Assembly: GCF_007786475.1 (NCBI RefSeq)
Contig: NZ_VNJJ01000004.1
Span: 251,058-315,057 of the forward strand
Direction: 5' to 3'
From: Cohnella terricola
Lineage (GTDB): Bacteria; Bacillota; Bacilli; Paenibacillales; Paenibacillaceae
Length of the DNA stretch: 64,000 nt
This document shows, in pieces, positions 1 to 9,060 of this stretch; within the stretch, counting starts at the first letter, position 1; every line of letters begins with the position of its first letter. The notes below the pieces were generated by a model, which saw only the letters and a program-made list of their open reading frames with translations, did no database searches and was not told the origin of the DNA. Made by a program: the position numbers and the translations under genes.

Positions 1-1518
1 GGCAATTTGCTCCGCCGAGGAGAGCATTTCGTGGGCTCCCCCCTTCGTGAGAGCTCCATTCTCCATCACCCTGCCGTTCGTCTCCTTGATTCCTTGAAAC
101 GTATCCGTAAGATGTCGAATTTGCCTGCTGCCTTCGCGAATATTAAGCGTATTTTGTTGGAATTGGCCGGACAACGCATTTACTTCGTCCTGCACGCCGT
201 CCAGCAAGCCGATGATGCTTTGGGCCGATTCTTTCGTCACTTGGGCCAGCTTCCGCACTTCGTCGGCGATGACTCCGAAGCCTTTTCCTTGCGCTCCGGC
301 TCTCGCGGCTTCGATTCCCGCATTCAGAGACAAAATGTTGGTCTGTTCGGAGATCGTATTAATGAAACGGTTCACTTGACCAACCCGATCGAGCATCGAT
401 TGAAAATGGGCAAGGGAGCGGTTGGCGGCATCGTTCTGCTCTGTAATGACACGCATTTGCCCCAGCAGCGCAACCATCTGCTCGTTCCCTTCATCCGTAT
501 TCTCCTGGGCATCCTTTGCTAATTCATAGGTCTCTTGCGCCTTGTCCGCCATCTCGCCTAACGTAGACAAGTACGTTTGCAGCAACTGCCGGGCCGATAA
601 CGTCATCTCGGCTTGCTCCGTCGACATCTCGCTAAGCCCGGCTATCGCCAGGGAGATCTCTTCGGTCGAATGGGTAAGCTGGCTGCAGTTATCTTCTATT
701 CGCATGGAGGAAACGGCCACCTCCATCGTTGAACCCCGAATGTGCAGGACCATTCCCTCCACCGTTTCTAATACTTGGTTCATGTTGCGGGCCATGATTT
801 CGATCTCGTCTCCCGATTGAATCGAAATCCGTTGGGTAAGATCTCCTTGCGATCCGGCCAAGTTCTCTAAAATCTTATTGATGGTGCGAATGGGAAATAG
901 AATCGAACGGACGGTCCATAAGGATAAACCGATTCCCAGAAGCACGATGATCCCCATAGCCACCAAGATGATCTGATATTGCCGATCGTATTGCTTCTGA
1001 TTCAATTGCCCTGCCTCGTTCGCTTCCGCTTCGCTGATCGCGATTAATTCGTTCAAGCCTTGATCGATATCCTCGAACAGTCTGGCTGCGACGCCTTCGT
1101 ATAGAAGCGTGGCCCCTTTGACGTTCCCCGACTTCGCTTGCTCGACGATCTGACTGTCATTGCTTTCGGCCCCCTCGTAATCCACGAAAAACCGGGATGC
1201 CGCATCTTTTCCTCTGGCCGAAATCGATTGAGCCAAGTATTCCTCAACCAACGACTTCAATGTTATTTTCCTCTGGGCGATCTCCTCTTCCAGACTTGTA
1301 TTCTTGATGTCGAGAATGAGTTTCCCTTGAAGCTGGTAGATCCGGTTGGCCTCCGTCTTGATTTGATACGCCTTGGATACATCAGGCATCCAATTGTCGA
1401 TGATCTTTTTCGTCGTTACGTTAATGTTCCCCATCGTCGTTAACGAGAAAACTCCAAGACCTAATATAAACAAACATAAAACACCGAAACCCAGCATCAA
1501 TCTTGTAGAAACTTTCAT
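1..1518 (-). CDS. Methyl-accepting chemotaxis protein (C-terminal end beyond window edge)
   Basis: Reading frame open from ATG at 1518 to the window edge, about 506 residues seen. It has a signal-anchor helix at about residues 7-30, an extracellular region of four-helix-bundle character, a second membrane helix at about 183-203, a HAMP linker, and a long signalling coiled coil. The coiled coil contains the conserved hairpin tip [20 protein letters not shown] followed by [16 protein letters not shown] strong ribosome site (AGGGGGA) precedes the ATG. It lies downstream of, and co-oriented with, the binding protein/kinase/regulator operon, but a 107-bp gap separates them, so co-transcription is possible rather than shown. 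Its ligand cannot be told from sequence; the adjacency suggests a sugar-related cue. Confidence 0.93.
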   Translation of the reverse strand, partial: MKVSTRLMLGFGVLCLFILGLGVFSLTTMGNINVTTKKIIDNWMPDVSKAYQIKTEANRIYQLQGKLILDIKNTSLEEEIAQRKITLKSLVEEYLAQSISARGKDAASRFFVDYEGAESNDSQIVEQAKSGNVKGATLLYEGVAARLFEDIDQGLNELIAISEAEANEAGQLNQKQYDRQYQIILVAMGIIVLLGIGLSLWTVRSILFPIRTINKILENLAGSQGDLTQRISIQSGDEIEIMARNMNQVLETVEGMVLHIRGSTMEVAVSSMRIEDNCSQLTHSTEEISLAIAGLSEMSTEQAEMTLSARQLLQTYLSTLGEMADKAQETYELAKDAQENTDEGNEQMVALLGQMRVITEQNDAANRSLAHFQSMLDRVGQVNRFINTISEQTNILSLNAGIEAARAGAQGKGFGVIADEVRKLAQVTKESAQSIIGLLDGVQDEVNALSGQFQQNTLNIREGSRQIRHLTDTFQGIKETNGRVMENGALTKGGAHEMLSSAEQIA

Positions 1519-1625
1519 CGCTCTTTCCCCCTGCCGCTTATATGAAAGCCCTTTCAAAATCAAGGAGATTATAGCACATGATGGAACAAAAAGAGGCAGA
1601 ATCATCTGTCTCTTTTTGTCTTAAT

Positions 1626-3170
1626 CTATATTTTTTTGCTAAGCATCGTTTTGCGATAGTCCGTAGGGGCGACCCCGCAGCTTCTTTTGAATACTTTGCT
1701 GAAATAATTCGGATCGTTGTAGCCGACTTCGAAGGAAATTTCCTTGAGCGACAGCTCGGGATTCCCCATTAGCGACTTCGCCTTCTGAATGCGGCACTCC
1801 GTTAGAAAATCGATATAATTGATTCCTAATTGCTCCTTGAATACTTTGCTGATGTAAAAGGGGCTTAAGTTCACTTCCTTCGATATCGTCTCGAGCGAAA
1901 TATCCTCTTGGGAATGAGAAACGATAAATTGCTTGATCCGCTGAACGACATCCGGCTCCAACCTCATCTGATGCGCTTCGATCGCCGCGAATTGCTTGTT
2001 CAACAACCCTTCCAGTTCCGACTGCAACTGCCGGAAATCCTGCGATTGGAACGATAGCAACGGTTTCTCGCTCTCGATCCCAAGCTCCAGAATCGCTCTG
2101 GAGACGATCCAGAGCGCCTCGATTCCCCGCTGCTGCGCCTCCATGATGCCGGCGCCCATTTTCTCGTAATAGCGAATAAGCTCCATGACGGATTCCCGGA
2201 CTTGGTCCCACCTGCTTAATCGGATTTGTTCGAGGAACAGTTTCTCTAGCTGCGTCTCGGAATATTTGCTCCTTCCGTCGATGAGCGCCGGGAAATCCGC
2301 GTAGAACCGGTATTTGGACGGGGGTGAAGTATCGGCGGAAGTAATTAACGCCTCCTGATAAGACTGCCGAATATGGCTCAAAGACTCGTAAGGGTTGCCG
2401 ATTCCTACGAAGCATACGGTTCCGGCGGCTTTGCCCTGCAGCATGATAATTTGCTGGACGAATGATGAAGCTTGAGAACGATAGGACGTCCCGTTCTCCC
2501 GAAATACGATCAGCGGAATCTGATTTCCCGACATCGCTCCGACCCAACCGTTCTTAAGCTCCCTCATCTTTGCTTTAAGCGCTGCATAAAAGACGTCGTG
2601 CGCCGCCGTTTTCCCCAGCACGATCAGCATCGCGTACACTTCTTTAGTCGTATCCCCGCCTAGCATCCCCAGCATTTCGTCGAGGTGAACTTCGTGGACG
2701 TGATCGAACAGAAGCTGTGTAACGACGTCCGCCTCTACGACCGGCATCATTCTTTGCAGCGTCTCTCTCTCTTGATTTCTCTCGCGCATTTCGCTCGTTT
2801 CGTTCTCGATTCGTTTCATCACTTTGCCGACCGTCTCGACGATCTCGCTCGCTTTGCTCGGCTTGAGCAAATAATCCACAACCCCGAGCTTAAGCGCCTT
2901 TCTCGCGAAATCGAACGTATCATAAGCGGTCACCATAATGAATTTGATGGCCGGATAGGTGACGGCGATCTTCTCGACCGCCTCAAGTCCGTTCATTCCG
3001 GGCATCTTGATATCCATCAGAACGAGGTCCGGCTTCTCCTTATGGACCGCCTGTATCGCCTTTGCTCCATTCTTCGCTTGCAGAATCGTAAGTTCGGGAA
3101 ACCCGCTTCCGATAATCGCCTCGAGCCCCTCTCTCTCCAACTGTTCGTCATCCACGATGAGCAGCTTCAT
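1626..3170 (-). CDS. YesN-type response regulator, receiver plus AraC DNA-binding domain
   Basis: About 514 residues. An N-terminal receiver (MKLLIVDDE, phospho-acceptor Asp in DLVLMDIKMPG, Lys in LLKPSKA) is followed by a long poorly conserved linker and a C-terminal AraC/XylS pair of helix-turn-helix motifs (DISLETISKEVNLSPFYISK and SLKEISFEVGYNDPNYFSKVFK). Such proteins bind DNA upstream of carbohydrate-uptake genes after phosphorylation by a YesM kinase. The start is uncertain: GTG at 3182 sits almost on the AGGAG site, and ATG at 3170 begins the canonical receiver. The gene overlaps the end of the kinase gene, so the two are translationally coupled. Its target may be a transporter outside the window. 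Confidence 0.92.
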   Translation of the reverse strand: MKLLIVDDEQLEREGLEAIIGSGFPELTILQAKNGAKAIQAVHKEKPDLVLMDIKMPGMNGLEAVEKIAVTYPAIKFIMVTAYDTFDFARKALKLGVVDYLLKPSKASEIVETVGKVMKRIENETSEMRERNQERETLQRMMPVVEADVVTQLLFDHVHEVHLDEMLGMLGGDTTKEVYAMLIVLGKTAAHDVFYAALKAKMRELKNGWVGAMSGNQIPLIVFRENGTSYRSQASSFVQQIIMLQGKAAGTVCFVGIGNPYESLSHIRQSYQEALITSADTSPPSKYRFYADFPALIDGRSKYSETQLEKLFLEQIRLSRWDQVRESVMELIRYYEKMGAGIMEAQQRGIEALWIVSRAILELGIESEKPLLSFQSQDFRQLQSELEGLLNKQFAAIEAHQMRLEPDVVQRIKQFIVSHSQEDISLETISKEVNLSPFYISKVFKEQLGINYIDFLTECRIQKAKSLMGNPELSLKEISFEVGYNDPNYFSKVFKRSCGVAPTDYRKTMLSKKI

Positions 3171-4620
3171 GTCCCGTTTCACTTCTCCTTTCTACCGGAA
3201 GTTGCAAGATGACCTTCGTTCCCTGCCCCGCCGCGCTAATGATTCGAATGACGTCATCGTTGCCGTAAAACAGCCTCAATCTGCGGACGACGTTGCTGAA
3301 CCCGATTCCCGTGGAATGGCCCTGATCTTGGGGCTGCTCCGAATCTTCCTCAAGAATCCGTTTGACTTTGTCGTCGGAGATTCCGCTCCCGTTATCTTCG
3401 ATCTCCACCTGGACGTAATCGCCGTGCTTGAGCGCGCGAAATACGATCACCCCCCCGTCCTCCATCGGCTCCACCGCATGGATGACCGCATTCTCAATTA
3501 ACGGCTGAAGCGCCAAGCTGGGAATAGGAATCGTCAGGCAGCTCTCGTCCACTTCCAAATCGAATTTCATTCGGTCGGCGAACCTCGTCTTCTGGATTTC
3601 CACGTACTGCAGCAGATTGTTCAGCTCATCCTTGAGCGTGACCGAACGATCCATATTTCTCAGGTTGTATCGAAGTAAACTGGCTACGTTCACGATAAGA
3701 TCGCTCGTCTCGAGGGCGCCTTCTAAATATGCCTTCTTCGACAGCGTATCCAGCGTATTGAATAGAAAATGAGGATTGATCTGGCTTTGGAGGCTCCTCA
3801 GCTGGCTTTCTTTCAAGAGCAATCGACTCTCCTGCAGCTCGCTCTCCAATTGAGCTTTATGTTGAATCTCCGAAATGAGGTTGTTGATGCTGCTCCGCAT
3901 CCTGTCGAACGTCCTGGCAAGGAACGAAATTTCGTCGTTCGTTACCACTTCGATCTTGCGATCGAACCGGCCCTTGGACAGCTCTCTCGCCGCGAACGTC
4001 AGCTTCTGGATTGGACGGGTAATACTCAAGGAAAACCAATAAGCGAATAGCACCAGAACGATAGAAATGAATCCGACAATTACGAATCCCATCTTCTTAA
4101 GCTGCGCGGATTGCTGGATGATGCCACGGTAGAAGGTGTCGTACGTCTTTAACTCTTTATCTATGAGCGACAGCGTCATCTCGGATATGTACTTGGAAAT
4201 GCGGGTCGCTTCGGCAAAACGGGTCAGAGACATTTCGTTGTTCTTCTGACGCTGAGAATTGATCGAAAGATCGGTCGAACCCACGAGGCTGTCGATCATG
4301 TTCATGTAATTGGTCAGCGTAAACACGTTATGCTCGTTCCTGAGCTCGGCCATTCTTTGCTTGGATTCAAGCAGCTTCAACTTGCTGTCGTTCAAGGCAT
4401 GAAGCTTCATCGGCGTCGGGTCTTGCAAATAGTTGTTCAGCGCCGTTACCATGTCCTGGCTGAGGTTGGTAACCTCGTTCATGCGCAAATATCTTTGCAG
4501 AATGTCATTGTACTGCTCTTGTGTTCGCTGATTGTAGTAAGTGAGGACAACCCAGATCACTACCATGCTGAAAATGACGACGGCCGATAAGGTGAGTATT
4601 TTTTTCTGGATGCTGTTCAT
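3148..4620 (-). CDS. YesM-like sensor histidine kinase
   Basis: 490 residues. There is a membrane helix at about 8-28, an extracytoplasmic sensor domain, a second helix at about 176-198 and a HAMP domain. A His_kinase domain of the LytS/YesM class follows, with phospho-acceptor His in INPHFLFNTLDTL, and then a HATPase domain with N box (PLIENAVIHAV), G1 box (EDNGSGIS) and G2 region (STGIGFSNV). It partners the regulator gene that overlaps its 3' end. Its ATG overlaps the TGA of the upstream binding-protein gene as ATGA, so all three are made together. The extracellular part may be contacted by that binding protein rather than by sugar directly; this is inferred from the gene order. Confidence 0.93.
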   Translation of the reverse strand: MNSIQKKILTLSAVVIFSMVVIWVVLTYYNQRTQEQYNDILQRYLRMNEVTNLSQDMVTALNNYLQDPTPMKLHALNDSKLKLLESKQRMAELRNEHNVFTLTNYMNMIDSLVGSTDLSINSQRQKNNEMSLTRFAEATRISKYISEMTLSLIDKELKTYDTFYRGIIQQSAQLKKMGFVIVGFISIVLVLFAYWFSLSITRPIQKLTFAARELSKGRFDRKIEVVTNDEISFLARTFDRMRSSINNLISEIQHKAQLESELQESRLLLKESQLRSLQSQINPHFLFNTLDTLSKKAYLEGALETSDLIVNVASLLRYNLRNMDRSVTLKDELNNLLQYVEIQKTRFADRMKFDLEVDESCLTIPIPSLALQPLIENAVIHAVEPMEDGGVIVFRALKHGDYVQVEIEDNGSGISDDKVKRILEEDSEQPQDQGHSTGIGFSNVVRRLRLFYGNDDVIRIISAAGQGTKVILQLPVERRSETGHEAAHRG

Positions 4621-5591
4621 TTGCGTTTCTCCGCTTTGAGCACGCGAATGTCCGTATAATAACCGTCCGAGCTCAGCGGCAGTAGTTCCCCTTTAAGCCA
4701 TGAGATCATGAGATCCACGCTCATTTCTCCCATCTCTTGCGGGGATTGGGAGACGATCGCGTCTATTTTCCCTTGCTTGACCAGCTTTTGCGTTTCCGGG
4801 CTGTCGTCGAAAGAGTAGATTAAGTAATTATCGACCTTCCTGCGTTTCTCGATCTCTTGAATGATGGCGCTTGCATTATTGGCCGTCGTCGTCACGAAGG
4901 CACGGACGTCCGGAATTCTGTTTAATACATTGTTCGTCGCCTTCACGACCTGTTCCCGCGAGTTGCCGGAATCGACGATATCGGTGTGAATCATGGGGTA
5001 GTTGTTTAATACTTCCAGAATACCTTTTAATCGCGCGCGTTGAAAGTCCTCCTGCCGATCCTCGGTCAGCAGGACCACCTTGCCGTTAAAGCCCATGTCG
5101 GACAGTAGCTGGCGGGCGATCATCTGCCCAGCCTCGAAATGATTCGAACCGACATATGTTTTGCGCAAGCTCTCGTTCATCGGCACATCGTTGGCTACCG
5201 TAATAACCGGAATTCCGTTCTCCGTCGCTTTATACATTGCCAATTGCTTGAACTCCGCCGTATCCAAGCCTTGCACGATAATTCCGTCGACCTTCGAAGC
5301 GATCGCGATCTCCATTTCTTTCAGAAAATCCTGTTCGTTGAGCCCATAACTGCCCCAGACTTCGATGCTCGCATGATTTCTGGCAGCCGCGGCCATGGCC
5401 CCCTCTCCAACCTTGTCCCAGAAAGGCGTATCCAATTCTTTCGTAATGAGCACTAACCGATAACCTGAGGAACTTTCAGTCTCATCCGTCGACGCTGGAT
5501 TGCCGTTCTGTGCTTGAACGGCATAATAACCCAAGAAGCATAAAGCGATGAAACAGATGATCGCAATGGAGTAAATTCCTATTTTCCTCAT
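4617..5591 (-). CDS. Membrane-anchored sugar-binding protein of a three-component sensor
   Basis: 324 residues. It has an N-terminal hydrophobic anchor (about 5-26) without a lipobox Cys, then a type-I periplasmic-binding fold of the RbsB/LacI class (LVLITKELDTPFWDKVGEGA, DGIIVQGLD, GIPVITVANDVP, TYVGSNHFEAG). The anchor has no usual lipoprotein Cys and there are no transporter genes next to it, so a sensory rather than transport role is likely. Known parallels are the XylFII-LytS-YesN systems of clostridia, where a tethered binding protein passes ligand state to the kinase. A good ribosome site (AAGGGG) stands before ATG 5591. First gene of the operon. Confidence 0.88.
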   Translation of the reverse strand: MRKIGIYSIAIICFIALCFLGYYAVQAQNGNPASTDETESSSGYRLVLITKELDTPFWDKVGEGAMAAAARNHASIEVWGSYGLNEQDFLKEMEIAIASKVDGIIVQGLDTAEFKQLAMYKATENGIPVITVANDVPMNESLRKTYVGSNHFEAGQMIARQLLSDMGFNGKVVLLTEDRQEDFQRARLKGILEVLNNYPMIHTDIVDSGNSREQVVKATNNVLNRIPDVRAFVTTTANNASAIIQEIEKRRKVDNYLIYSFDDSPETQKLVKQGKIDAIVSQSPQEMGEMSVDLMISWLKGELLPLSSDGYYTDIRVLKAEKRK

Positions 5592-5693
5592 CAGCTATGC
5601 CCCTTCATGCAATCGCTACTATCTTGATTAATTTTACACAATTTCCATTAGCCTGTCTTTTGTAAATTTCTCGTAAACAGCAATTTTCAGATA

Positions 5694-5722
5694 TTCCAAA
5701 TTATAAGAAAATTTTGTATAAT
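5694..5722 (+). promoter_or_regulatory. Candidate promoter of the agr-like operon
   Basis: A perfect -10 box TATAAT (5717-5722) stands 32 bp before the start codon. With a 17-bp spacer the -35 position reads TTCCAA, a poor match. A strong -10 with a weak -35 fits activator dependence, for example on the LytTR protein of the same operon, but no clear LytTR repeat was recognised. Confidence 0.5.
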
Positions 5723-5754
5723 CTAGTCAGATTCTACTGAAAGGAGAATAGTTG

Positions 5755-6402
5755 GTGGAATCCCTTATATACATAACGGTGTATACTCTTGAAGCGTTCT
5801 GTATGCTTTCGACCGGCTACATGCTATTCCGGTTCCCTTTCAAAGAGTTTTTTTGGAGGAAGTTGATTCTCTGCATCTTTTTAGCCGTCTTCTCCCATTT
5901 ATTGCGAGATTTAAAGGTCGTCAATGAATTTACGATCATCGTACCATTAACCTATCTCATCTGCTTCACCTTATTTATCCACTTTGTTAGTAAAATTCGG
6001 CTTGTTTGGGCATCCGTAATCATGACCACAGGTTATGCAGCCGTAGGTATCGTTCAGATGATTGTATTAATGGTTTTTGATGCATTTGGGGTAACCATGG
6101 GATCTGTCCAGAGCAATCTTTTCTATTTATCCCTGGTGCAAATCTTTTCGGCTGTTATTTTGTTATCCTTCTCTTTCCTCTATTACTATCGTGGCGCCGG
6201 CTTTACCTATGAATTTCCTTCATGGCGACGTAAACATATCTGGCTCGTATTGTTAGTACTCATAATGCTCGCATTGATACTTCAATTTGTTTTCTTAAAT
6301 AATCTTTATATGGTTATTTCCGTTGGGTTTGCTTTAATCGCTCTCCTCATTCTGAGCAGGAAAATGGAAAAGGAGGAACGTTTGCATGAATTGGAGCAGT
6401 AA
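5755..6402 (+). CDS. Six-helix integral membrane protein, first gene of agr-like locus
   Basis: About 215 residues with about six predicted membrane helices and a short charged C-terminus (RKMEKEERLHELEQ). I do not recognise a named family. The position and topology match the membrane sensor half of AgrC/ComP-type receptors, but the protein stops where the dimerisation and ATPase domains would begin: there is no H box or GHKL motif. The start is GTG 5755, eight bases after AAGGAG (5741-5746); TTG 5752 is the alternative. The 3' end overlaps agrB by 17 bp. It could be a kinase-less receptor for the peptide made by the next genes, or an exporter or immunity-like partner; neither is proven. Confidence 0.75.
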   Translation: MESLIYITVYTLEAFCMLSTGYMLFRFPFKEFFWRKLILCIFLAVFSHLLRDLKVVNEFTIIVPLTYLICFTLFIHFVSKIRLVWASVIMTTGYAAVGIVQMIVLMVFDAFGVTMGSVQSNLFYLSLVQIFSAVILLSFSFLYYYRGAGFTYEFPSWRRKHIWLVLLVLIMLALILQFVFLNNLYMVISVGFALIALLILSRKMEKEERLHELEQ

Positions 6403-6919
6403 GCTTGCGGACAATCTGGCAGTTAGAATTCACTCCGCAAATCCCGACCATTCAGTTAGTCTTCCCGTCCAAAAATTTGCGATCGAAACGATTATTCTCA
6501 ATTCTATTATCGTTACTGTTTCCTTAGTCATAGGAAGCCTGCTCACGCAAGCATCACAAGTTTTTCTCGCGCTAATCGCTTTTCTATTGTTACGGTTCAT
6601 TACGGGCGGGCGCCACTTTTCATCACCGACCGCGTGTATTGCGACGACAATAATCGCATTTAATATGATTCCTTTCATTGCACAATACGCGCAATCCACT
6701 TCCGTTATCTTTGCGCTTACACTTGGAAGTTTGCTGCTCTGTATCGTATTCGCCCCGCAAGGGAAACGATCGATCGTGAAGCAGCACCATATCATTAAGC
6801 TGGCAGGAGGGGCGATTATCACTGTAAATTTCTTCGTCATGTCGCCCGTTCTATCTATAGCATTTTTCCTGCAAGCCGCGACACTCATCCACTTTAGGAA
6901 AGGAGGGAGCAGTGCATGA
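6386..6919 (+). CDS. agrB: AgrB-like cyclic peptide maturation protease
   Basis: 177 residues, a multi-pass membrane protein. The catalytic pair of AgrB cysteine endopeptidases is visible: His and Cys seven residues apart in GGRHFSSPTAC, matching the spacing of His77/Cys84 in staphylococcal AgrB. AgrB removes the C-terminal tail of AgrD and forms the thiolactone ring. GGAGG at 6371-6375 precedes the ATG. Its TGA overlaps the agrD ATG, giving tight coupling of enzyme and substrate. The family assignment is firm; specificity for the neighbouring peptide is inferred from adjacency. Confidence 0.9.
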   Translation: MNWSSKLADNLAVRIHSANPDHSVSLPVQKFAIETIILNSIIVTVSLVIGSLLTQASQVFLALIAFLLLRFITGGRHFSSPTACIATTIIAFNMIPFIAQYAQSTSVIFALTLGSLLLCIVFAPQGKRSIVKQHHIIKLAGGAIITVNFFVMSPVLSIAFFLQAATLIHFRKGGSSA

Positions 6920-7044
6920 GAAAATTCAGGATTTCAGCATTATTCGTTCTTTCCACGATTTTAGGATTAGTTGCATTTGTACAATCTTCGTTTGCTTGCG
7001 GTTTTGGTTTGTATGACCCCGAAATGCCTGAGGAGCTGCAATAG
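6916..7044 (+). CDS. agrD: AgrD-like cyclic lactone autoinducer precursor
   Basis: 42 residues, too short for most gene callers. It has a basic amphipathic/hydrophobic leader (MRKFRISALFVLSTILGLVA), then the core and tail CGFGLYDPEMPEELQ. The single Cys followed by hydrophobic residues and an acidic P-E-x-P-E-E-L tail is the hallmark of AgrD. By alignment with the staphylococcal tail DEVEVPKEL, AgrB would cut near Tyr-Asp, leaving a Cys-started ring of five or six residues. The ATG overlaps the agrB stop, and AGGAGGG lies 10-15 bases upstream. The mature peptide boundaries are inference. Confidence 0.9.
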   Translation: MRKFRISALFVLSTILGLVAFVQSSFACGFGLYDPEMPEELQ

Positions 7045-7053
7045 GAGGAGCTT

Positions 7054-7425
7054 ATGGAGTGGATCAAGGAGCTCCCGGTTAGTCGAGACCCTAAAGGTAC
7101 AACCGGCATCGTAGCGTTGCCGTTGGACTCCATCCTATATCTCCACTTCTACGAAGCGACGATTCAAGTCCACACCGCAACAGATAGGTTTTACTTCACG
7201 TTAGGGAACAATCTGAGCCTGCTCGTCGATAACCTCAACAACTCGGGATGCCATTTCGAGAAAACGGATCGCGCTCAAGTCGCGGATTATCGGCGAATCA
7301 TCCGAATCGAGATAACGGAGTTTTTTCAGTACAGGGGTTACTTCGAGGGCACGAACAAGTTTGTCATATTCTCGGAAAGCAATTACAAGAAAGCTGCGAA
7401 AATGATAAAGGATCGCTCTGAATAG
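7054..7425 (+). CDS. Stand-alone LytTR DNA-binding protein
   Basis: 123 residues that read as a LytTR domain from about residue 18 on (IVALPLDSILYLHFYEATIQVHT, later GYFEGTNKFVIFSESNYKKAAKMI). There is no receiver domain and no membrane segment. LytTR domains bind direct repeats upstream of quorum-sensing operons (AgrA, ComE). Here the domain is the only obvious transcription factor of the locus. GGAGGAG at 7045-7050 overlaps the region after the agrD stop. Without a receiver it cannot be switched by phosphorylation in the usual way, so its activity may depend on the membrane protein or on its own level. Confidence 0.82.
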   Translation: MEWIKELPVSRDPKGTTGIVALPLDSILYLHFYEATIQVHTATDRFYFTLGNNLSLLVDNLNNSGCHFEKTDRAQVADYRRIIRIEITEFFQYRGYFEGTNKFVIFSESNYKKAAKMIKDRSE

Positions 7426-7440
7426 AGCGATCCTTTATCA
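7403..7440. terminator. Bidirectional terminator after agr-like operon
   Basis: Perfect 17-bp inverted repeat (7403-7419 with 7424-7440) around the loop GAAT. The stop codon of the LytTR gene lies in the loop. It sits between convergent genes and can serve both. Confidence 0.85.
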
Positions 7441-7452
7441 CGAGCGGGACGT

Positions 7453-8760
7453 TTATTTCGCCAAAGCGGAAGGTAAAGCGACAGCAAGCAGCCTATTCTC
7501 GGCTTGAATAATCGCCATCCCATTTTCCACCTTCGTGGCCCCGTATTGCCGGGATCCGGTTTGCAGTTTGCCTGCCGCCTTGCCGGTGGCGGCATCCGCC
7601 AAGATGAACTGGCCGTCGGTCAGCCCGATGAAGGCGCCTTGGCCGATCAAATCTAATTGGCTGACCGGATTGTTGGCGCCATTGACCGCGACCCCGTATC
7701 CTCCCTCTTTAAGACGGATTAATTTCAAATCTTTCACGAAATATAGCTGCCCCAGATAAGGTCCCGCCACCCACTTGCCATAACCCGTATAGACTTTGGG
7801 CTTCTGATTCTCCGGTTCCTGATCTAGCGAGAAAACGGACACCCTATTTCTCCCAACCTGCTGCTCGATATAAATCGAGTTCCCTTCGATTACGACCTGG
7901 GTAGCATTATATCCGGCTACGTCTTCTTCGGGAATAAACGACAAGGTCTGAACGACTTTGCCCGTCTTGGTATCTACTTTATCAATGACGGCCGCATAAC
8001 CGTTATCGAGAACCGGCCAGTTATTCCTTAAGTAAAGATAACCGCCTTGTTCGTCAAGAACGTCGGAGTGAATCCCGTCGAGCTTCCAGAGCTGCCGCCC
8101 CGTCTCCGCGTCAAAGCCGAAATACGGAACCGTTGTGATTGCGCCGCTAACACTTCCGTTAATAACGACGACTCCATTATAGATGCCCTGAATTTCTCCC
8201 CAGCCGCCGTCGTCTTTCAGCTTCGCCGCCCACTTCCTCTTTCCGGTCGACTCGTCGTAAGCGGTAAGGCTGATCCCCTTATCGAAAATATATAATATAC
8301 TATTGTCATACCTCAGAGAGTTTGACACGTAATCCGACGCGTCTGCGGCTTTGGTTTTCCAACTGACTGCCCCTGTCTTGCCGTTAAGCTTAATTAGGTA
8401 TCCCTGCGGATTCACGAAAAAGAGGTTTCCCCCGCCCGCTAACAAGGGAGTCGAATGATAGCTGTTATAAGTCCATCTTGCTTTGCCCGTCGTCACATCG
8501 GCGGCAATGATCTTTTCCTTGAAGGAGTAATAAACTTTGCCATCCGCCATCGCGATATTCGAGGAGCCCCCGTCCGCGTTATCCATCTGAGCCTGCCATT
8601 TAGGCTTGAGCACGGCCGTCTTGTCCGATGCGTTATCACCGTAATGACCGGTATATGAGGTTTTCGCGGCTGCCGCTGCCTCCCCATTAGCCGTTGGCAT
8701 AACCGGGACGAGCAAGATTAGCGTAAGCGCCAGACCTGCTACTTGCTTCATGGTTCTCAA
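7453..8760 (-). CDS. Secreted PQQ-like beta-propeller protein
   Basis: About 435 residues. An N-terminal signal peptide (MKQVAGLALTLILLVPVMPTANGEA) is followed by repeated PQQ-type blades such as GKVYYSFKEKIIAADVTTGKARWTY, GYLIKLNGKTGAVSWKT and SLTAYDESTGKRKWAAKL, typical of eight-bladed propellers. The start is set by GGAGGG six bases before TTG 8760; ATG 8751 is the alternative. It is probably an extracellular binding or scaffold protein. Enzyme residues of quinoprotein dehydrogenases were not recognised. A related propeller is fused to SLH domains at 50.5 kb. Confidence 0.85.
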   Translation of the reverse strand: MRTMKQVAGLALTLILLVPVMPTANGEAAAAAKTSYTGHYGDNASDKTAVLKPKWQAQMDNADGGSSNIAMADGKVYYSFKEKIIAADVTTGKARWTYNSYHSTPLLAGGGNLFFVNPQGYLIKLNGKTGAVSWKTKAADASDYVSNSLRYDNSILYIFDKGISLTAYDESTGKRKWAAKLKDDGGWGEIQGIYNGVVVINGSVSGAITTVPYFGFDAETGRQLWKLDGIHSDVLDEQGGYLYLRNNWPVLDNGYAAVIDKVDTKTGKVVQTLSFIPEEDVAGYNATQVVIEGNSIYIEQQVGRNRVSVFSLDQEPENQKPKVYTGYGKWVAGPYLGQLYFVKDLKLIRLKEGGYGVAVNGANNPVSQLDLIGQGAFIGLTDGQFILADAATGKAAGKLQTGSRQYGATKVENGMAIIQAENRLLAVALPSALAK

Positions 8761-8910
8761 GATATTCCCTCCATTCGCTTTTCCGATGAAACCTATCGGC
8801 TTCTCGTCATCGGCTCTTTGCACCTATTTAGACGAATCTGAATGGATAAAGTTTCTAGCCCCACCAAGTCCGTCGATCACTAATAGCACGCGCCACTCAC
8901 CCAATCTACT

Positions 8911-8937
8911 CTAACGGACACAGACGCAGCTATTTAG
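8911..8937. repeat. Single copy of dispersed AACGGAC...GC.(G)TTATT-type element
   Basis: The stretch starting TAACGGACA and ending GCTATTT resembles the elements at 28583-28608 and 28632-28656. This is the only copy seen on this side of the window. The rest of 8761-9060 holds no recognisable gene. Confidence 0.4.
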
Positions 8938-9060
8938 GTACTATCGCTCATTTTCGGCGGTGTTGGGAGAAATGAAGTGCTGTGGCGACAGCCAGGTCTA
9001 ACGTGATTGGTCATGATTTTTTAAGAATAATTGGTGGATCGCCCCGTCTAAGTACTAATG

